Shown in pieces: positions 25,412-34,226 of a stretch of 43,519 bases of DNA. The notes beneath the pieces were generated by a model. It did no database searches. It was given only the letters and a program-made list of their open reading frames with translations, and was not told where the DNA came from. Within the stretch, counting starts at the first letter, position 1. Each line of letters starts with the position of its first letter. The translations under genes and the position numbers were made by a program. The stretch covers positions 1-43,519 of the forward strand of contig CAYLJE010000007.1 in assembly GCA_964383915.1 (NCBI GenBank), in the 5' to 3' direction. Source of the stretch: DRPN01 sp964383915. GTDB taxonomy: Bacteria; Bacteroidota; Bacteroidia; Bacteroidales; VadinHA17.

Positions 25412-25595
25412 CAGGGGGGCGCATCCATAAATGATATCATNNNNNNNNNNNNNNNNNNNNNNNNNNNNNNNNNNNNNNNNNNNNNNNNNNNNNNNNNNNN
25501 NNNNNNNNNNNNNNNNNNNNNNNNNNNNNNNNNNNNNNNNTTCCCAATGAAAGGGAACAATATTGACAGGGGGGCGCATCCATAAATGATATCAT
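25386..25595. other. Scaffold gap (100 N) flanked by a 55-bp duplicated contig end
   Basis: Positions 25441-25540 are 100 N. The 55 bases before the gap (25386-25440) are identical to the 55 bases after it (25541-25595). An exact end overlap of this kind is what two contigs from a de Bruijn-type assembly leave when scaffolded without merging. The real sequence most likely lacks the N run and one 55-bp copy. Open frames that read through the N run are artefacts. Confidence 0.9.
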
Positions 25596-25598
25596 ACG

Positions 25599-26286
25599 AT
25601 GATCTATCCGCAAATTATTTATGAAGATAATCATTTGATTGCGGTAAATAAAAGGGTGTCCGACATTGTCCAGGGTGATAAAACCGGAGATCTTTCCCCT
25701 GGACACAATGATGAAAAATTTCCTGAAAGAGAAATATCATAAGCCGGGAAACGTGTTCCTGGGTGTTATTCACAGGGTGGACAGGCCTGTCAGCGGAGTG
25801 GTTCTTTTTGCCAGGACCAGTAAAGCATTGGCACGGATGAACGAGCAATTCAAGCTACGGCAGACAGTGAAAATTTATTGGGCTATAGTCAGGAACCGGC
25901 CTCCGAAAGATGAAGATTTCCTGGTACATTACCTGGTGCGTAACCGGGATAAAAATAAATCTTTTGTTTTCTCAGGCGAATGTTCCGGTTCCCGGAAAGC
26001 TGAATTACAATACCGTATCGTCGGACGGTCCGACAGATACTGGTTTCTTGAGATCAGACTGTTTACGGGAAGACATCATCAGATCCGTGCTCAATTGGCA
26101 GCCATTGGCTGTCCGATCCGGGGAGATCTGAAATATGGTTATCTACGTTCTGCCCCGGGAGGGGGAATTCATCTGCATGTCAGGGAGTTGTCTTTTAAGC
26201 ATCCTGTCGGAGGCCGGGAAATGAGATTGATTGCGGAGCCTCCGGGGGATGAATTATGGAAAGCTTTCTCTGGTTTGTATGACTAA
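25599..26286 (+). pseudogene. RluA-family pseudouridine synthase, interrupted by a +1 frameshift
   Basis: Enzymes of this family isomerise uridine to pseudouridine in rRNA or tRNA. ATG 25599 opens a frame encoding MIYPQIIYEDNHLIAVNKR and then VQGDKTGDL, which is the normal N-terminus. That frame stops at 25741. The rest of the protein continues in the next frame: FPLDTMMKNFLKEKY, KPGNVFLGVIHRVDRPVSG (catalytic Asp in HRVDRP), FARTSKALARMNEQF, and the late GRHHQIRAQLAAIGCPI. Removing one base in the C/T run at 25692-25699 restores a continuous protein of about 228 residues. The break lies about 100 bp from the contig junction, so a sequencing or assembly error is as likely as a real mutation. 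If real, only a shortened protein from TTG 25666 or ATG 25708 could be made. It ends by overlapping cdd tail-to-tail. Confidence 0.82.
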
Positions 26287-26762
26287 GCCAGATCGTGATG
26301 ATTGAAATTCTTGGGGAGGAGGTCGGAGGCAGAGGAGACAATATCTACCCTCGAATTGCCCGCCATGAGAATACGCAGGGGTTTACCAAAACGGTTTTCC
26401 GATTCCACAAGCACCTGCCGGCAGGCCCCACAGGGATAAATAGGATCATCTGTGTAATTTTTCTTCTTTAGGGCAGCGATAGCAAGTGCTACAATAGCCG
26501 TTTCCGGATATCTGGCGTTGGCATAGAATACAGCTACACGTTCAGCACACAAACCTGACGGATAAGCTGCATTTTCCTGGTTGTTAGCCTGGATAACTTT
26601 CCCGTCTTCAAGCAGCAGAGCGGCCCCTACCCGAAAAGAAGAATAAGGAGCATAGGCATTTCCTGCTGCCTCTCTGGCTTTGTCTATAAGTTTTCTGTCC
26701 GATTCATTAAGTTCTGACAGGAGATGCTCGGTAATATTGACTATGATCTTTTTATGTTGCAT
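26283..26762 (-). CDS. cdd: Cytidine deaminase
   Basis: This 159-residue zinc enzyme deaminates cytidine and deoxycytidine to uridine and deoxyuridine in pyrimidine salvage. The zinc site is visible as GLCAERVAVF (Cys72 and catalytic Glu74) and PCGACRQ (Cys111, Cys114). YAPYSSFRVGAALL and NQENAAYPSG are the substrate-binding segments. An upstream in-frame ATG at 26819 exists, but the promoter (-7 element 26801-26808) would start transcription after it, so ATG 26762 is preferred. The stop overlaps the pseudouridine synthase stop by 4 bp on the other strand. Confidence 0.94.
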   Translation of the reverse strand: MQHKKIIVNITEHLLSELNESDRKLIDKAREAAGNAYAPYSSFRVGAALLLEDGKVIQANNQENAAYPSGLCAERVAVFYANARYPETAIVALAIAALKKKNYTDDPIYPCGACRQVLVESENRFGKPLRILMAGNSRVDIVSSASDLLPKNFNHHDLA

Positions 26763-26800
26763 AGGTGATGATATAACGTAATGAACCCGTCTCTTCTGAA

Positions 26801-26830
26801 CAAAATTACTATTTATCATAAATTAAACAA
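26801..26830 (-). promoter_or_regulatory. cdd promoter
   Basis: Read on the minus strand: TTG (CAA at 26828-26830), a 19-bp spacer, then TAATTTTG (CAAAATTA at 26801-26808). This matches the Bacteroidota promoter pattern and decides the cdd start at 26762. Confidence 0.6.
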
Positions 26831-26935
26831 GAAGAATCCTTCATTGTTAAGTTTGCGTTGATATTATACCAGGGTTCATATTTTTTTTTGATTATTTTAT
26901 TGAAGAGGAGACTGGTTTTATTGGCATGAAAATTA

Positions 26936-26943
26936 TATTTTTG
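26936..26943 (+). promoter_or_regulatory. Putative promoter -7 element of the glucosaminidase/LysM gene
   Basis: TATTTTTG (TAnnTTTG) ends only 4 bp before ATG 26948. Either the transcript is leaderless at 26948, or translation begins at the in-frame ATG 26966. Confidence 0.45.
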
Positions 26944-26947
26944 AGGG

Positions 26948-27985
26948 ATGAATGATCAGAAAATAATGGTTTACAGGGTTTCTTCCATCCGTTCATTACT
27001 GTCTGTGCTGATCTATCTTTCCGTGTTGTTACTCCCTGTGGGGTGCGGAACATCCAGGAAGACAACGGTTAGTCACATAACCATGAATCGACAGCAATAT
27101 ATTTCTACATATGCCGGACTGGCCAGGGAAGAAATGCAGCGTACGGGCATTCCGGCCAGTATTACCATGGCCCAGGCACTGCTGGAATCCAATGACGGAA
27201 ATAGTTATCTTGCTGTTTATGGGGACAATCATTTTGGCATCAAATGTCACAAAGACTGGAACGGCAGGAAGATCTATTATGATGATGATAAACGGCATGA
27301 ATGCTTTCGTAGATATAAGTCGGTAGATGATTCGTACCGGGATCATTCCGATTTTATCCGGAATGGTCAGCGTTATGCTTTTCTTTTTGAACTGGATCCC
27401 CATGATTTTAAGGCATGGGCCAGAGGACTGAAAAGAGCCGGCTATGCCACTCATCCGCATTATGCTAAAATGTTGATCAAAATTATTGAGGAAAACAAAC
27501 TGTATAAACTTGATGAGGGAACGTATTCTTTACCTGTAGCTATTGCTGCAAAAACGGAAAAAGAACGAAAACGGATTCACCAGAAACAACCTGATATATA
27601 CCCCTCCCGGGTTATGTCAGATGAATTTGTTGTGCAGTCTGCTAAAAGGAAAATTCTGGACAATAACAGGGTTGATTATATTATTGTAAAACAAGGAGAT
27701 ACATTTGAGTCGCTAACCAGGGAGCTCAGTTTACTTCCTTGGGAGTTATATAAATATAATGATCTGGACAGGACGTCTCAACTCCGCCCGGGCCAGATAC
27801 TTTACCTGCAACCTAAACGAAAACAGGCGGCACCCGGTAAGACAATATATATTGCCAGGGAAGGAGATACCATGTATTCTGTTTCCCAGCAATATGGTAT
27901 TAAACTGAGAAATTTACTGGAGATGAACGGAATGGAAAAAGGACAGGAGCCTGTGCCAGGACAAAGAATCAAATTACGGAAGTAA
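26948..27985 (+). CDS. Glucosaminidase-domain peptidoglycan hydrolase with two LysM repeats
   Basis: This is a 345-residue exported cell-wall enzyme. The N-terminus has a hydrophobic signal ending in a lipobox-like PVGC (Cys33). A glucosaminidase (FlgJ/LytD-like) domain spans ~50-190, with GIPASITMAQALLES carrying the presumed catalytic Glu. It continues with YGDNHFGIKCHKDWNG, RRYKSVDDSYRDHSDFI and AGYATHPHYAKMLIKII. Two LysM modules follow: YIIVKQGDTFESLTRELSL and IYIAREGDTMYSVSQQYGI. LysM binds peptidoglycan and the catalytic domain cleaves its glycan strands. The start may be ATG 26966, which gives a more typical signal peptide and fits the -7 element better. Its 3' end overlaps fmt by 12 bp tail-to-tail. 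Confidence 0.92.
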   Translation: MNDQKIMVYRVSSIRSLLSVLIYLSVLLLPVGCGTSRKTTVSHITMNRQQYISTYAGLAREEMQRTGIPASITMAQALLESNDGNSYLAVYGDNHFGIKCHKDWNGRKIYYDDDKRHECFRRYKSVDDSYRDHSDFIRNGQRYAFLFELDPHDFKAWARGLKRAGYATHPHYAKMLIKIIEENKLYKLDEGTYSLPVAIAAKTEKERKRIHQKQPDIYPSRVMSDEFVVQSAKRKILDNNRVDYIIVKQGDTFESLTRELSLLPWELYKYNDLDRTSQLRPGQILYLQPKRKQAAPGKTIYIAREGDTMYSVSQQYGIKLRNLLEMNGMEKGQEPVPGQRIKLRK

Positions 27986-28942
27986 TGTAAAGTTTTCCGG
28001 ATGAAATCCTTTTAGGAAATCCCGGATGTTCATTTTTTTCCGTCCTTCGAGTTGTACTTCCTGTAGGGAGACAAAACCTCCGTTTACGGCCACATTCAGA
28101 TAAGTTTTCTGATCTGTGACGAAAGAGGAGGCTGTATAGTGGTGTTTCTCCATACGGGGTGTGGCACAGAAGATTTTCAGTATCTGTTGTTTACTGTTTT
28201 CGGTTTCCATCCGGGTGCGTGCACCGGGGACCGGGCTAAGGGCTCTGATCCGGTTACATATCTTTTCAGGAGATTCTTCCCAGTTGATCTGTAGGTCTTC
28301 TTTGGTAATCTTCGGGGCTGTTTTTAACCCCTCCAGGACACTGATTGGTTGTTCAACAGGTTTGATATTTCCACGACCAATCAACTCAATAGTCTTAAGG
28401 GTTAACGCTGCTCCTCTTTTTTTTAGTTTTTCTGTAAGAGTTCCGGCATTGTCTTCGGGGAGAATCGGAATCTTTTCCTGCATGATAATCCTGCCGGTAT
28501 CTATTTTGTGGTTAATAAAGAAGGTTGTAACGCCGGTTTCTTTTTCACCGTTCATCAGTGCCCTTTGAATGGGAGCAGCTCCGCGATATTGTGGTAACAA
28601 GGAAGTATGCAGGTTAAAGGTTCCCAGATTTGGGAATGCCCAAACGACCTCCGGCATCATTCTAAAAGCTACGACTACCTGGAGATCAGGGCTCCATATT
28701 TTCAACTGGGTAAGAAAAGCCGGGTCTTTTAATTTTTCCGGCTGAGCCAAAGGAATCTCATTTCTTTTAGCGAACAACTTCACAGGTGAAGGCTGGGGTT
28801 TTCTTCCCCTGCCGGCGGGTTTGTCCGGGGTGGTTACCACCCCTTTTACCAGTATTTTCCGTTGGAGCATGGCTTCCAGTATTCCAACTGCAAAGTCGGG
28901 GGTTCCGTAAAAAACGATGGCAGGTGAAGAGGTCATTGGCAA
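27974..28942 (-). CDS. fmt: Methionyl-tRNA formyltransferase
   Basis: Fmt formylates initiator Met-tRNA using 10-formyl-tetrahydrofolate, needed for normal bacterial translation initiation. The 322-residue protein starts IVFYGTPDFAVGILEAML. It has the catalytic-region motif FNLHTSLLPQYRGAAPIQRAL, then GVTTFFINHKIDTGRIIMQ, covering the formyl-donor site (Asn, His, Asp). The C-terminal tRNA-binding domain includes RIRALSPVPGARTRM. Length matches the family. It is the last gene of a minus-strand run from the START-like protein through ribBA and begins 27 bp after the ribBA stop. ATG 28936 is an alternative start. Confidence 0.96.
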   Translation of the reverse strand: MPMTSSPAIVFYGTPDFAVGILEAMLQRKILVKGVVTTPDKPAGRGRKPQPSPVKLFAKRNEIPLAQPEKLKDPAFLTQLKIWSPDLQVVVAFRMMPEVVWAFPNLGTFNLHTSLLPQYRGAAPIQRALMNGEKETGVTTFFINHKIDTGRIIMQEKIPILPEDNAGTLTEKLKKRGAALTLKTIELIGRGNIKPVEQPISVLEGLKTAPKITKEDLQINWEESPEKICNRIRALSPVPGARTRMETENSKQQILKIFCATPRMEKHHYTASSFVTDQKTYLNVAVNGGFVSLQEVQLEGRKKMNIRDFLKGFHPENFTLLP

Positions 28943-28969
28943 AAAATCTGTTGTTTCTGCAGAAGAGGC

Positions 28970-30277
28970 TTAATCATTGTCATCCAAAGGAAACTTTTTG
29001 AGGTCATCGGGATGAACAAGTTCGAGCAGATGACCCATTTTAACTTTCTTTGTCTGAAGGTAATAAGCATTATACTTATTGGGTTTTATCTCTATAGGTA
29101 CCACTTCCACAATCTCCAGTCCGTATCCTTCCAGACCTGCCCGTTTTACGGGGTTATTTGTCAGCAGTTTAATTTTGCCTACGTCCAGCTCATGAAGGAT
29201 GCTGGCGCCGATACCATAATCCCGCTCATCGGCTTTAAATCCTAACTCTATATTGGCCTGGATGGTGTCTTTTCCTTCTTCCTGCAGTTTGTAGGCTTTA
29301 ATTTTATTGAACAAGCCAATTCCACGGCCCTCCTGGTTCAGGTAAACAATCACCCCCTTCCCTTCCTTGTCGATCATTTTCATCGATTTATGAAGCTGAT
29401 CTCCACAATCACACCGTAAAGAACCGAAAATATCACCTGTAACACAGGAAGAATGCATTCTTACCAGAATCGGTTCTTCGGGGGACCAGTGGCCTTTCAA
29501 CAGGGCTACATGTTCCAGGCTATTGGATTTCTGGCGGAAAGAAATCAACCGGAACTTTCCGTATTTGGTAGGTAGCTTAACTTCGACTCCCCGTTCGATA
29601 AGACTTTCGTGTTGAATACGGTAGGCAATCAGGTCTTTTATAGAGATCAGTTTAATCTTAAAGGTAAGGGCCCGCTTCTGTAGTTGAGGCAACCGTGCCA
29701 TGGTACCGTCGGGATTCAAAATTTCCACCAGTGCTCCTCCGGGAAAAAGTCCTCCCAACCGGGTCAGATCAACCGCCGCCTCGGTATGTCCTGTTCTGCG
29801 AAGTACCCCGTTGGATTTTGCTTTCAGGGGGAAGATATGTCCCGGGCGTCCCAGATCTTCCGGCTGTGTGGACGGGTCAACCAGGGCTTTGATGGTTGCT
29901 GCCCTGTCATATACGGAGATACCGGTAGAGGTGTTTTTCCCGATGTAATCTACCGAAACCGTAAATTGGGTCTCATGCAACGCAGTGTTTTTACCGACCA
30001 TAAGATCCAGATGTAATTGTGCACATCGTTCTTCGGTGAGGGCAACGCAGATCAGTCCCCTGCCTTCTCTGGCCATGAAATTGACCAACTCGGGAGTGAT
30101 CAGTTCGGCAGCTATGATAAAATCGCCTTCATTTTCCCTGTCTTCATCATCTACGACAATGACAGGTCTGCCCTTTTTTATCTCTTCAATAGCGGAAGGG
30201 ATCGAATCAAAGATGGATTTTTTCCCTTTGGCAGAGGATTTGCTTTTATTGGTTTCTTTCTGTTGGTTCCCAGACAT
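28970..30277 (-). CDS. ribBA: Bifunctional 3,4-dihydroxy-2-butanone-4-phosphate synthase / GTP cyclohydrolase II
   Basis: This 435-residue protein supplies both precursors of riboflavin. The N-terminal RibB domain converts ribulose 5-phosphate: VVDDEDRENEGDFIIAAE is the acidic metal site, and GHTEAAVDLTRLGGLFPGG the substrate loop. The C-terminal RibA domain opens GTP: VRMHSSCVTGDIFGSLRCDCG holds the three zinc-binding Cys, followed by YLNQEGRGIGL and ADERDYGIGASIL. No FMN riboswitch is visible upstream; instead the gene overlaps the end of a glycosyltransferase gene by 32 bp, so expression depends on that operon or on an internal promoter. The first ~20 residues are a variable Lys/Ser-rich extension. 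Confidence 0.96.
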   Translation of the reverse strand: MSGNQQKETNKSKSSAKGKKSIFDSIPSAIEEIKKGRPVIVVDDEDRENEGDFIIAAELITPELVNFMAREGRGLICVALTEERCAQLHLDLMVGKNTALHETQFTVSVDYIGKNTSTGISVYDRAATIKALVDPSTQPEDLGRPGHIFPLKAKSNGVLRRTGHTEAAVDLTRLGGLFPGGALVEILNPDGTMARLPQLQKRALTFKIKLISIKDLIAYRIQHESLIERGVEVKLPTKYGKFRLISFRQKSNSLEHVALLKGHWSPEEPILVRMHSSCVTGDIFGSLRCDCGDQLHKSMKMIDKEGKGVIVYLNQEGRGIGLFNKIKAYKLQEEGKDTIQANIELGFKADERDYGIGASILHELDVGKIKLLTNNPVKRAGLEGYGLEIVEVVPIEIKPNKYNAYYLQTKKVKMGHLLELVHPDDLKKFPLDDND

Positions 30278-31427
30278 TTGTTTTTACCCCTTTCAATACT
30301 TTTATTAAACCGGCCGCTAAAGCCAGGTTCATAGAATAAAAATGTGTAATAAACCGCAAAATTACAATTTGTTTTCCGAATAACCCTAAAATATTATCTA
30401 AGGTTATCAGAAAAAAAATAAATAAATGAATGGATAAAAGAATAAGATAAAGAGGCTCATGTATGGCTAACAGAATATTAGAAACCAGATTTAACAGAAT
30501 AAGCCAGGGGCCAAACCAACGGATGCCTTTATGAGACCAGAAACAAAAGCCTGTGGGTTTAAGAATATGACTGAACAGATGACGGAAAGCGTAAAAATTT
30601 TGAAAATTTCCGGCTGCGATTCTTACCTTACGACGGAATGCTTCGGTAAATTTATGAGTAACATCTTCATAAACAATAGCCTTGGGCTCAACAATAGCTT
30701 TTCTTCCCTGCTCCAGCACCTTCATGTTAATATAAAAATCATCTACCAGAAAATTGGAAGGGATTGTACTGAATGAATTTTTGCGTAATGCATAACAGGC
30801 ACCGGAGGGTCCCATCATTATACCCCACAGCAAACTTTCCTTATATTTGATCATAACTTCCCTGCCGGTGTATTTTTTTTCCTGGAAAGCAATACCCCGA
30901 AAAGAGTGGTTAGTAACAGTAATCAGTTGAGTATCTGCCAGTCCCAGTTCAGGGTCGGAAAAGTGACGGGCAAGTAATCTGATAGCCTCCCGGGACAGCA
31001 TAACATTGGCATCCGTCAACAGAAGAATTTCACCGGTAGCGATGGTTGCCAGATGGTTCAATATGGAAGGTTTGCCTATCCTTTGCTCTGAACGGTAAAA
31101 ATGCAGTGAGGGGTGTTTCTGCTGCTGACGAATAACTTTCTCATCTGTTTGGTCGGTGGATGCATCTGACATTACCAGAACTTCCAGTCTGTCATTAGAA
31201 TAATCACTTTGGTAAACACTGTGGATTTTTTTTTCAATTATACTTTCTTCATTATAGGCTGGGATAATAACGCTGACAAAAGGTAATGGTTCCTGTTTGG
31301 GAGATGAAGGTGGTGATTTCCTGCGGGAAAATCTGACCCTGATATTCAGACCCAAAGGAAATAATATATAGGTGTATGCCAGCAGAAATAAACAGGTCCA
31401 GAATAAGATATGAAGGATTGTGTTCAC
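30246..31427 (-). CDS. Membrane-associated family 2 glycosyltransferase
   Basis: This is a 393-residue processive-type GT2 enzyme. An N-terminal membrane helix (ILFWTCLFLLAYTYILFPLG) precedes the GT-A domain. That domain contains VSVIIPAYNEESIIEKKI (nucleotide site), VLVMSDASTDQT, LLLTDANVML (DxD-like metal site) and GACYALRK. FLVDDFYINMKVLEQGRKA is a possible acid/base region, and FRRKVRIAAGNFQNF stands where QxxRW usually lies. Two or more C-terminal membrane helices follow. It likely adds sugar to a lipid-linked or exported glycan at the inner membrane. The start overlaps the preceding GT4 gene by 4 bp and the end overlaps ribBA. Sugar and acceptor are unknown. Confidence 0.9.
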   Translation of the reverse strand: MNTILHILFWTCLFLLAYTYILFPLGLNIRVRFSRRKSPPSSPKQEPLPFVSVIIPAYNEESIIEKKIHSVYQSDYSNDRLEVLVMSDASTDQTDEKVIRQQQKHPSLHFYRSEQRIGKPSILNHLATIATGEILLLTDANVMLSREAIRLLARHFSDPELGLADTQLITVTNHSFRGIAFQEKKYTGREVMIKYKESLLWGIMMGPSGACYALRKNSFSTIPSNFLVDDFYINMKVLEQGRKAIVEPKAIVYEDVTHKFTEAFRRKVRIAAGNFQNFYAFRHLFSHILKPTGFCFWSHKGIRWFGPWLILLNLVSNILLAIHEPLYLILLSIHLFIFFLITLDNILGLFGKQIVILRFITHFYSMNLALAAGLIKVLKGVKTNVWEPTERNQ

Positions 31428-32659
31428 AATTGCCTATAGAAGTTTCCCAGGTTTTTTGTTATCTGATCGATATTAAAATATTCCTGCAATAAAAGTAAGG
31501 CATTTCTTGTGATTTTAGTGTATAAAACAGGGTCTTTTAACAAATTTTTCAGGGTGTCTGTGAAGTCATTGACATTGTCAGCAATAAGGATATGCTGTCC
31601 GTGGCGTGCAGGTATCCCTGTTGTGCCTATGGTGGTGGAAACAATAGCCTGTTGCCGGGCCATGGCTTCGAGAATTTTTATCCGGATTCCGCTGCCTGCT
31701 AACAGAGGAACAATAAAAATCGAACCGGAGGTATAAAAACTGTCGGTCGTCTCAATTTCTCCCAGAAAATCAATGGTTGCATGAGAAGGATTTGTTTTTG
31801 TCAGGGCCTTTTTCTGTATTACCCTGATGGTGTGTACAAGGCGCCTGTCAGGATTTCGTCCGGCGATCCGTAAAGTAAGCTCCGGAAATTCACAAGTGAG
31901 GGCGGGCCATATTTTTTTTAGAAACCAAAGAAGTCCGTTGATGTTGGGCTGCCAGTCAAGTGATCCCAGGAAAAGTAAAACCGGGAGTCCGGGGGCAGGA
32001 GAAGTAGATGGTTTCGAAGGGATTTTTATCCCATAGGGAAGAACCATTATTCTGGCTGCCGGATTCCATCGCCTGAAAATAGAGGCATCTTCATGACTGA
32101 TGGGTAACAGGGCTGTGAACTGTCTGGTCATCTTATATTCATATGTTTTGATCTGATGGCTGAGTAAATGAAAATAAAGTTTCTTTAAAGGATTTTGTTC
32201 TGTTTTCTTCATTTGGTCCCAAATAACATATTCTGCATTATGAGGCCTGAAAACGATTTGGGCTTTCGAATATTCCCGGAGCAATGGTAGATATTGAGCC
32301 ATGGAAAGGCCTTCAATTTGCATGATATCAAAGGTTTCTCTTCGTAATAATTCTTTTAATATCTTTCGTGTTCTTTTATTGGAAAAACGATTAACAGTAT
32401 AAGGCTTGCCGGGGTAAAACAAAGAAAATAATGCTTTTAAATAACAGATCCTGGTATTGATAGAGGCAGTTGTAAAGGAGATGTTTTGTGTTCTTTCAGG
32501 TATGTTTTTTTTTTCGACGATATGTTTGGATGTATTCAGATAAAAAATGTGGATAAGATAATGATTTGAAGCAAGCGCAGTGATTAGCTGTGAAGTAGCC
32601 AGTGAACTTCCGTCAGATGGTGGAAATGGGGGTTTATTCGTTATGATTAATATTCTCAT
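31424..32659 (-). CDS. Family 4 glycosyltransferase
   Basis: This is a 411-residue GT-B enzyme. The N-terminal acceptor domain begins MRILIITNKPPFPPSDGSSL. The donor half starts at PVLLFLGSLDWQPNINGLLWF, continues LTLRIAGRNP, and has GSGIRIKILEAMARQQAIVS, the E-x7-E-like donor-binding segment of GT4, followed by TTIGTTGIPA. The family transfers sugars from nucleotide donors with retention of configuration. Together with the adjoining GT2 gene, it suggests synthesis of a cell-surface glycan. It overlaps the permease gene by 26 bp and the GT2 gene by 4 bp, so the three are tightly co-translated. Donor and acceptor are not predictable. Confidence 0.9.
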   Translation of the reverse strand: MRILIITNKPPFPPSDGSSLATSQLITALASNHYLIHIFYLNTSKHIVEKKNIPERTQNISFTTASINTRICYLKALFSLFYPGKPYTVNRFSNKRTRKILKELLRRETFDIMQIEGLSMAQYLPLLREYSKAQIVFRPHNAEYVIWDQMKKTEQNPLKKLYFHLLSHQIKTYEYKMTRQFTALLPISHEDASIFRRWNPAARIMVLPYGIKIPSKPSTSPAPGLPVLLFLGSLDWQPNINGLLWFLKKIWPALTCEFPELTLRIAGRNPDRRLVHTIRVIQKKALTKTNPSHATIDFLGEIETTDSFYTSGSIFIVPLLAGSGIRIKILEAMARQQAIVSTTIGTTGIPARHGQHILIADNVNDFTDTLKNLLKDPVLYTKITRNALLLLQEYFNIDQITKNLGNFYRQL

Positions 32660-34157
32660 GAAAGAAGCTGCTTATTCTATTTTTTCCGGTAAAGAAATGG
32701 GAAATACCTTTCCACAATTGTTTGAAGAACTGACTGTAAGACTCTGAGTTCATAATGGACGCATCATTGGTGGATTTGTAGGTAAGATAAATCCCTATCG
32801 GAAGCAGGATAAAAGTAGATATCCACATCCCTTCAAAAGGAGTCCATACATTCTCCCGGACAAATTTTTCTCCGGACATGGATATAATGTAATAAAACAC
32901 AAAGAAAAGGACAGATATGACAATCGGCATTCCCAGTCCACCGCGGCGTATGATTGCTCCAAGAGGAGCCCCTATAAAGAAAAAAATAACACAGGCAAAT
33001 GAGAGTGTAAATTTGCGGTGCCATTCGATTTGATGTCTGCGGATGTATTTTATCTGGGCTTCGACGACCCTCTGTATATTACTTACGTAGTCCTTAGTAC
33101 TCCGGGCATCCATTAATGCCTGATCTACGATGGTTTGTTTTTCGGAGAAGGAAACCCGGGTGTAGGCTTTCCATAAATCAAAAGGAACTGTGTCTTTTTG
33201 ACCTGTTCTTAATATGGAATCCTTATTATGTATCTTTTTAAAAGAAGTGACCATTCCAAAATATTGTCTCATGACTGTTTTTCTGAATAATCTTTTTCGC
33301 TCATTTAACTGGTTGGTCAGAGAATCGGTAAAATATTGCAGCTGAGATAGATTCAGCATGGCGTAGTTGTTCTTAAATAGTTTTTCATCCGTTCTTTTTA
33401 ATCCGAAGCCGGTAAGTTTGAGAATAATGGTCTGTTCGGAGTAGAAGTCCTGCCGGAAAGGATAAGTTTTTTTCTGTCTGTAAAGAGGACGTTTTGTTTT
33501 CAATATTTCATTATAGACCTGTCCATGGTACAGGTTAAAAATCAGATCTTGTTTATCCGGTGTGACTATCATTTTTCCTGAATCGGCATAGGTGACGGAA
33601 ATATTTCCTTTTTTGTTGGTATGGTCGTAAATGATAATATGATACAGCATGCTTGTCTTAAAGTTTTTCTTCCCTATTTTAATACTGTATCCGTCAATTC
33701 CGTTATAAAATTCTCCTGTTTTTATATTCAAGTCCGGTCTTTGTCTCTGGATATCCCACAAGAGGGACCTGGATTTCAGGTTGGCAATGGGTAGTATGTT
33801 ATTGGCAAAATAAAAAGAGAAAAGGGTCAGGATAATCATCAGAAAAAAAACAGGAAGCATAATCCGCTGAAGGGATATCCCTGATGATTTCATGGCGGTC
33901 AGCTCGAAACGTTCCCCGAAATTACCAAAGGTCATCAGGGATGCCAGCAGAATAGCCAGGGGAAGAGCCATGGGAACAAAACTGGCCGCCAGGTAAAAAA
34001 GCAGTTCTGAGAGAATATTAAAATGCAAACCTTTTCCTACCAGATCATCGATATACTTCCATAAGAACTGCATAATCATCAAAAACATAACGATAAAGAA
34101 GGTCAGAATCAACGGACCCAGGAAGGATTTGAGGATATACCGATATAATCGTTTCAT
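32634..34157 (-). CDS. LptF/LptG-family permease (YjgP/YjgQ)
   Basis: This is a 507-residue inner-membrane protein of the lipopolysaccharide-export family. Three N-terminal membrane helices come first (SFLGPLILTFFIVMFLMIM, LLFYLAASFVPMALPLAILLA, MLPVFFLMIILTLFSFYFA). A ~230-residue periplasmic jelly-roll follows (NLKSRSLLWDIQRQRPDLNI onward). Three C-terminal helices follow (FACVIFFFIGAPLGAIIRRGG, IVISVLFFVFYYIISMSG, FILLPIGIYLTY). The GAPLGAIIRRGG motif is characteristic. LptF and LptG form the transmembrane part of the LptB2FG pump that extracts LPS from the inner membrane. The position next to glycosyltransferases fits an envelope role. LptF versus LptG cannot be decided here. Confidence 0.93.
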   Translation of the reverse strand: MKRLYRYILKSFLGPLILTFFIVMFLMIMQFLWKYIDDLVGKGLHFNILSELLFYLAASFVPMALPLAILLASLMTFGNFGERFELTAMKSSGISLQRIMLPVFFLMIILTLFSFYFANNILPIANLKSRSLLWDIQRQRPDLNIKTGEFYNGIDGYSIKIGKKNFKTSMLYHIIIYDHTNKKGNISVTYADSGKMIVTPDKQDLIFNLYHGQVYNEILKTKRPLYRQKKTYPFRQDFYSEQTIILKLTGFGLKRTDEKLFKNNYAMLNLSQLQYFTDSLTNQLNERKRLFRKTVMRQYFGMVTSFKKIHNKDSILRTGQKDTVPFDLWKAYTRVSFSEKQTIVDQALMDARSTKDYVSNIQRVVEAQIKYIRRHQIEWHRKFTLSFACVIFFFIGAPLGAIIRRGGLGMPIVISVLFFVFYYIISMSGEKFVRENVWTPFEGMWISTFILLPIGIYLTYKSTNDASIMNSESYSQFFKQLWKGISHFFTGKNRISSFFHENINHNE

Positions 34158-34226
34158 GCCAAAAGAGATGGTATCCTTGGAAACGAGGATAAAAATAAGA
34201 TATTTTGGGCAGTTGAAGAAAAAAGT

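Noticed and set aside
25274..25706. Minus-strand frames reading through the N run
   Set aside because: They depend on unknown bases and on the duplicated 55-bp contig end, so they are assembly artefacts.
28970..30400. FMN riboswitch upstream of ribBA
   Set aside because: The gene begins inside the coding end of a glycosyltransferase, and no FMN aptamer motif was seen.
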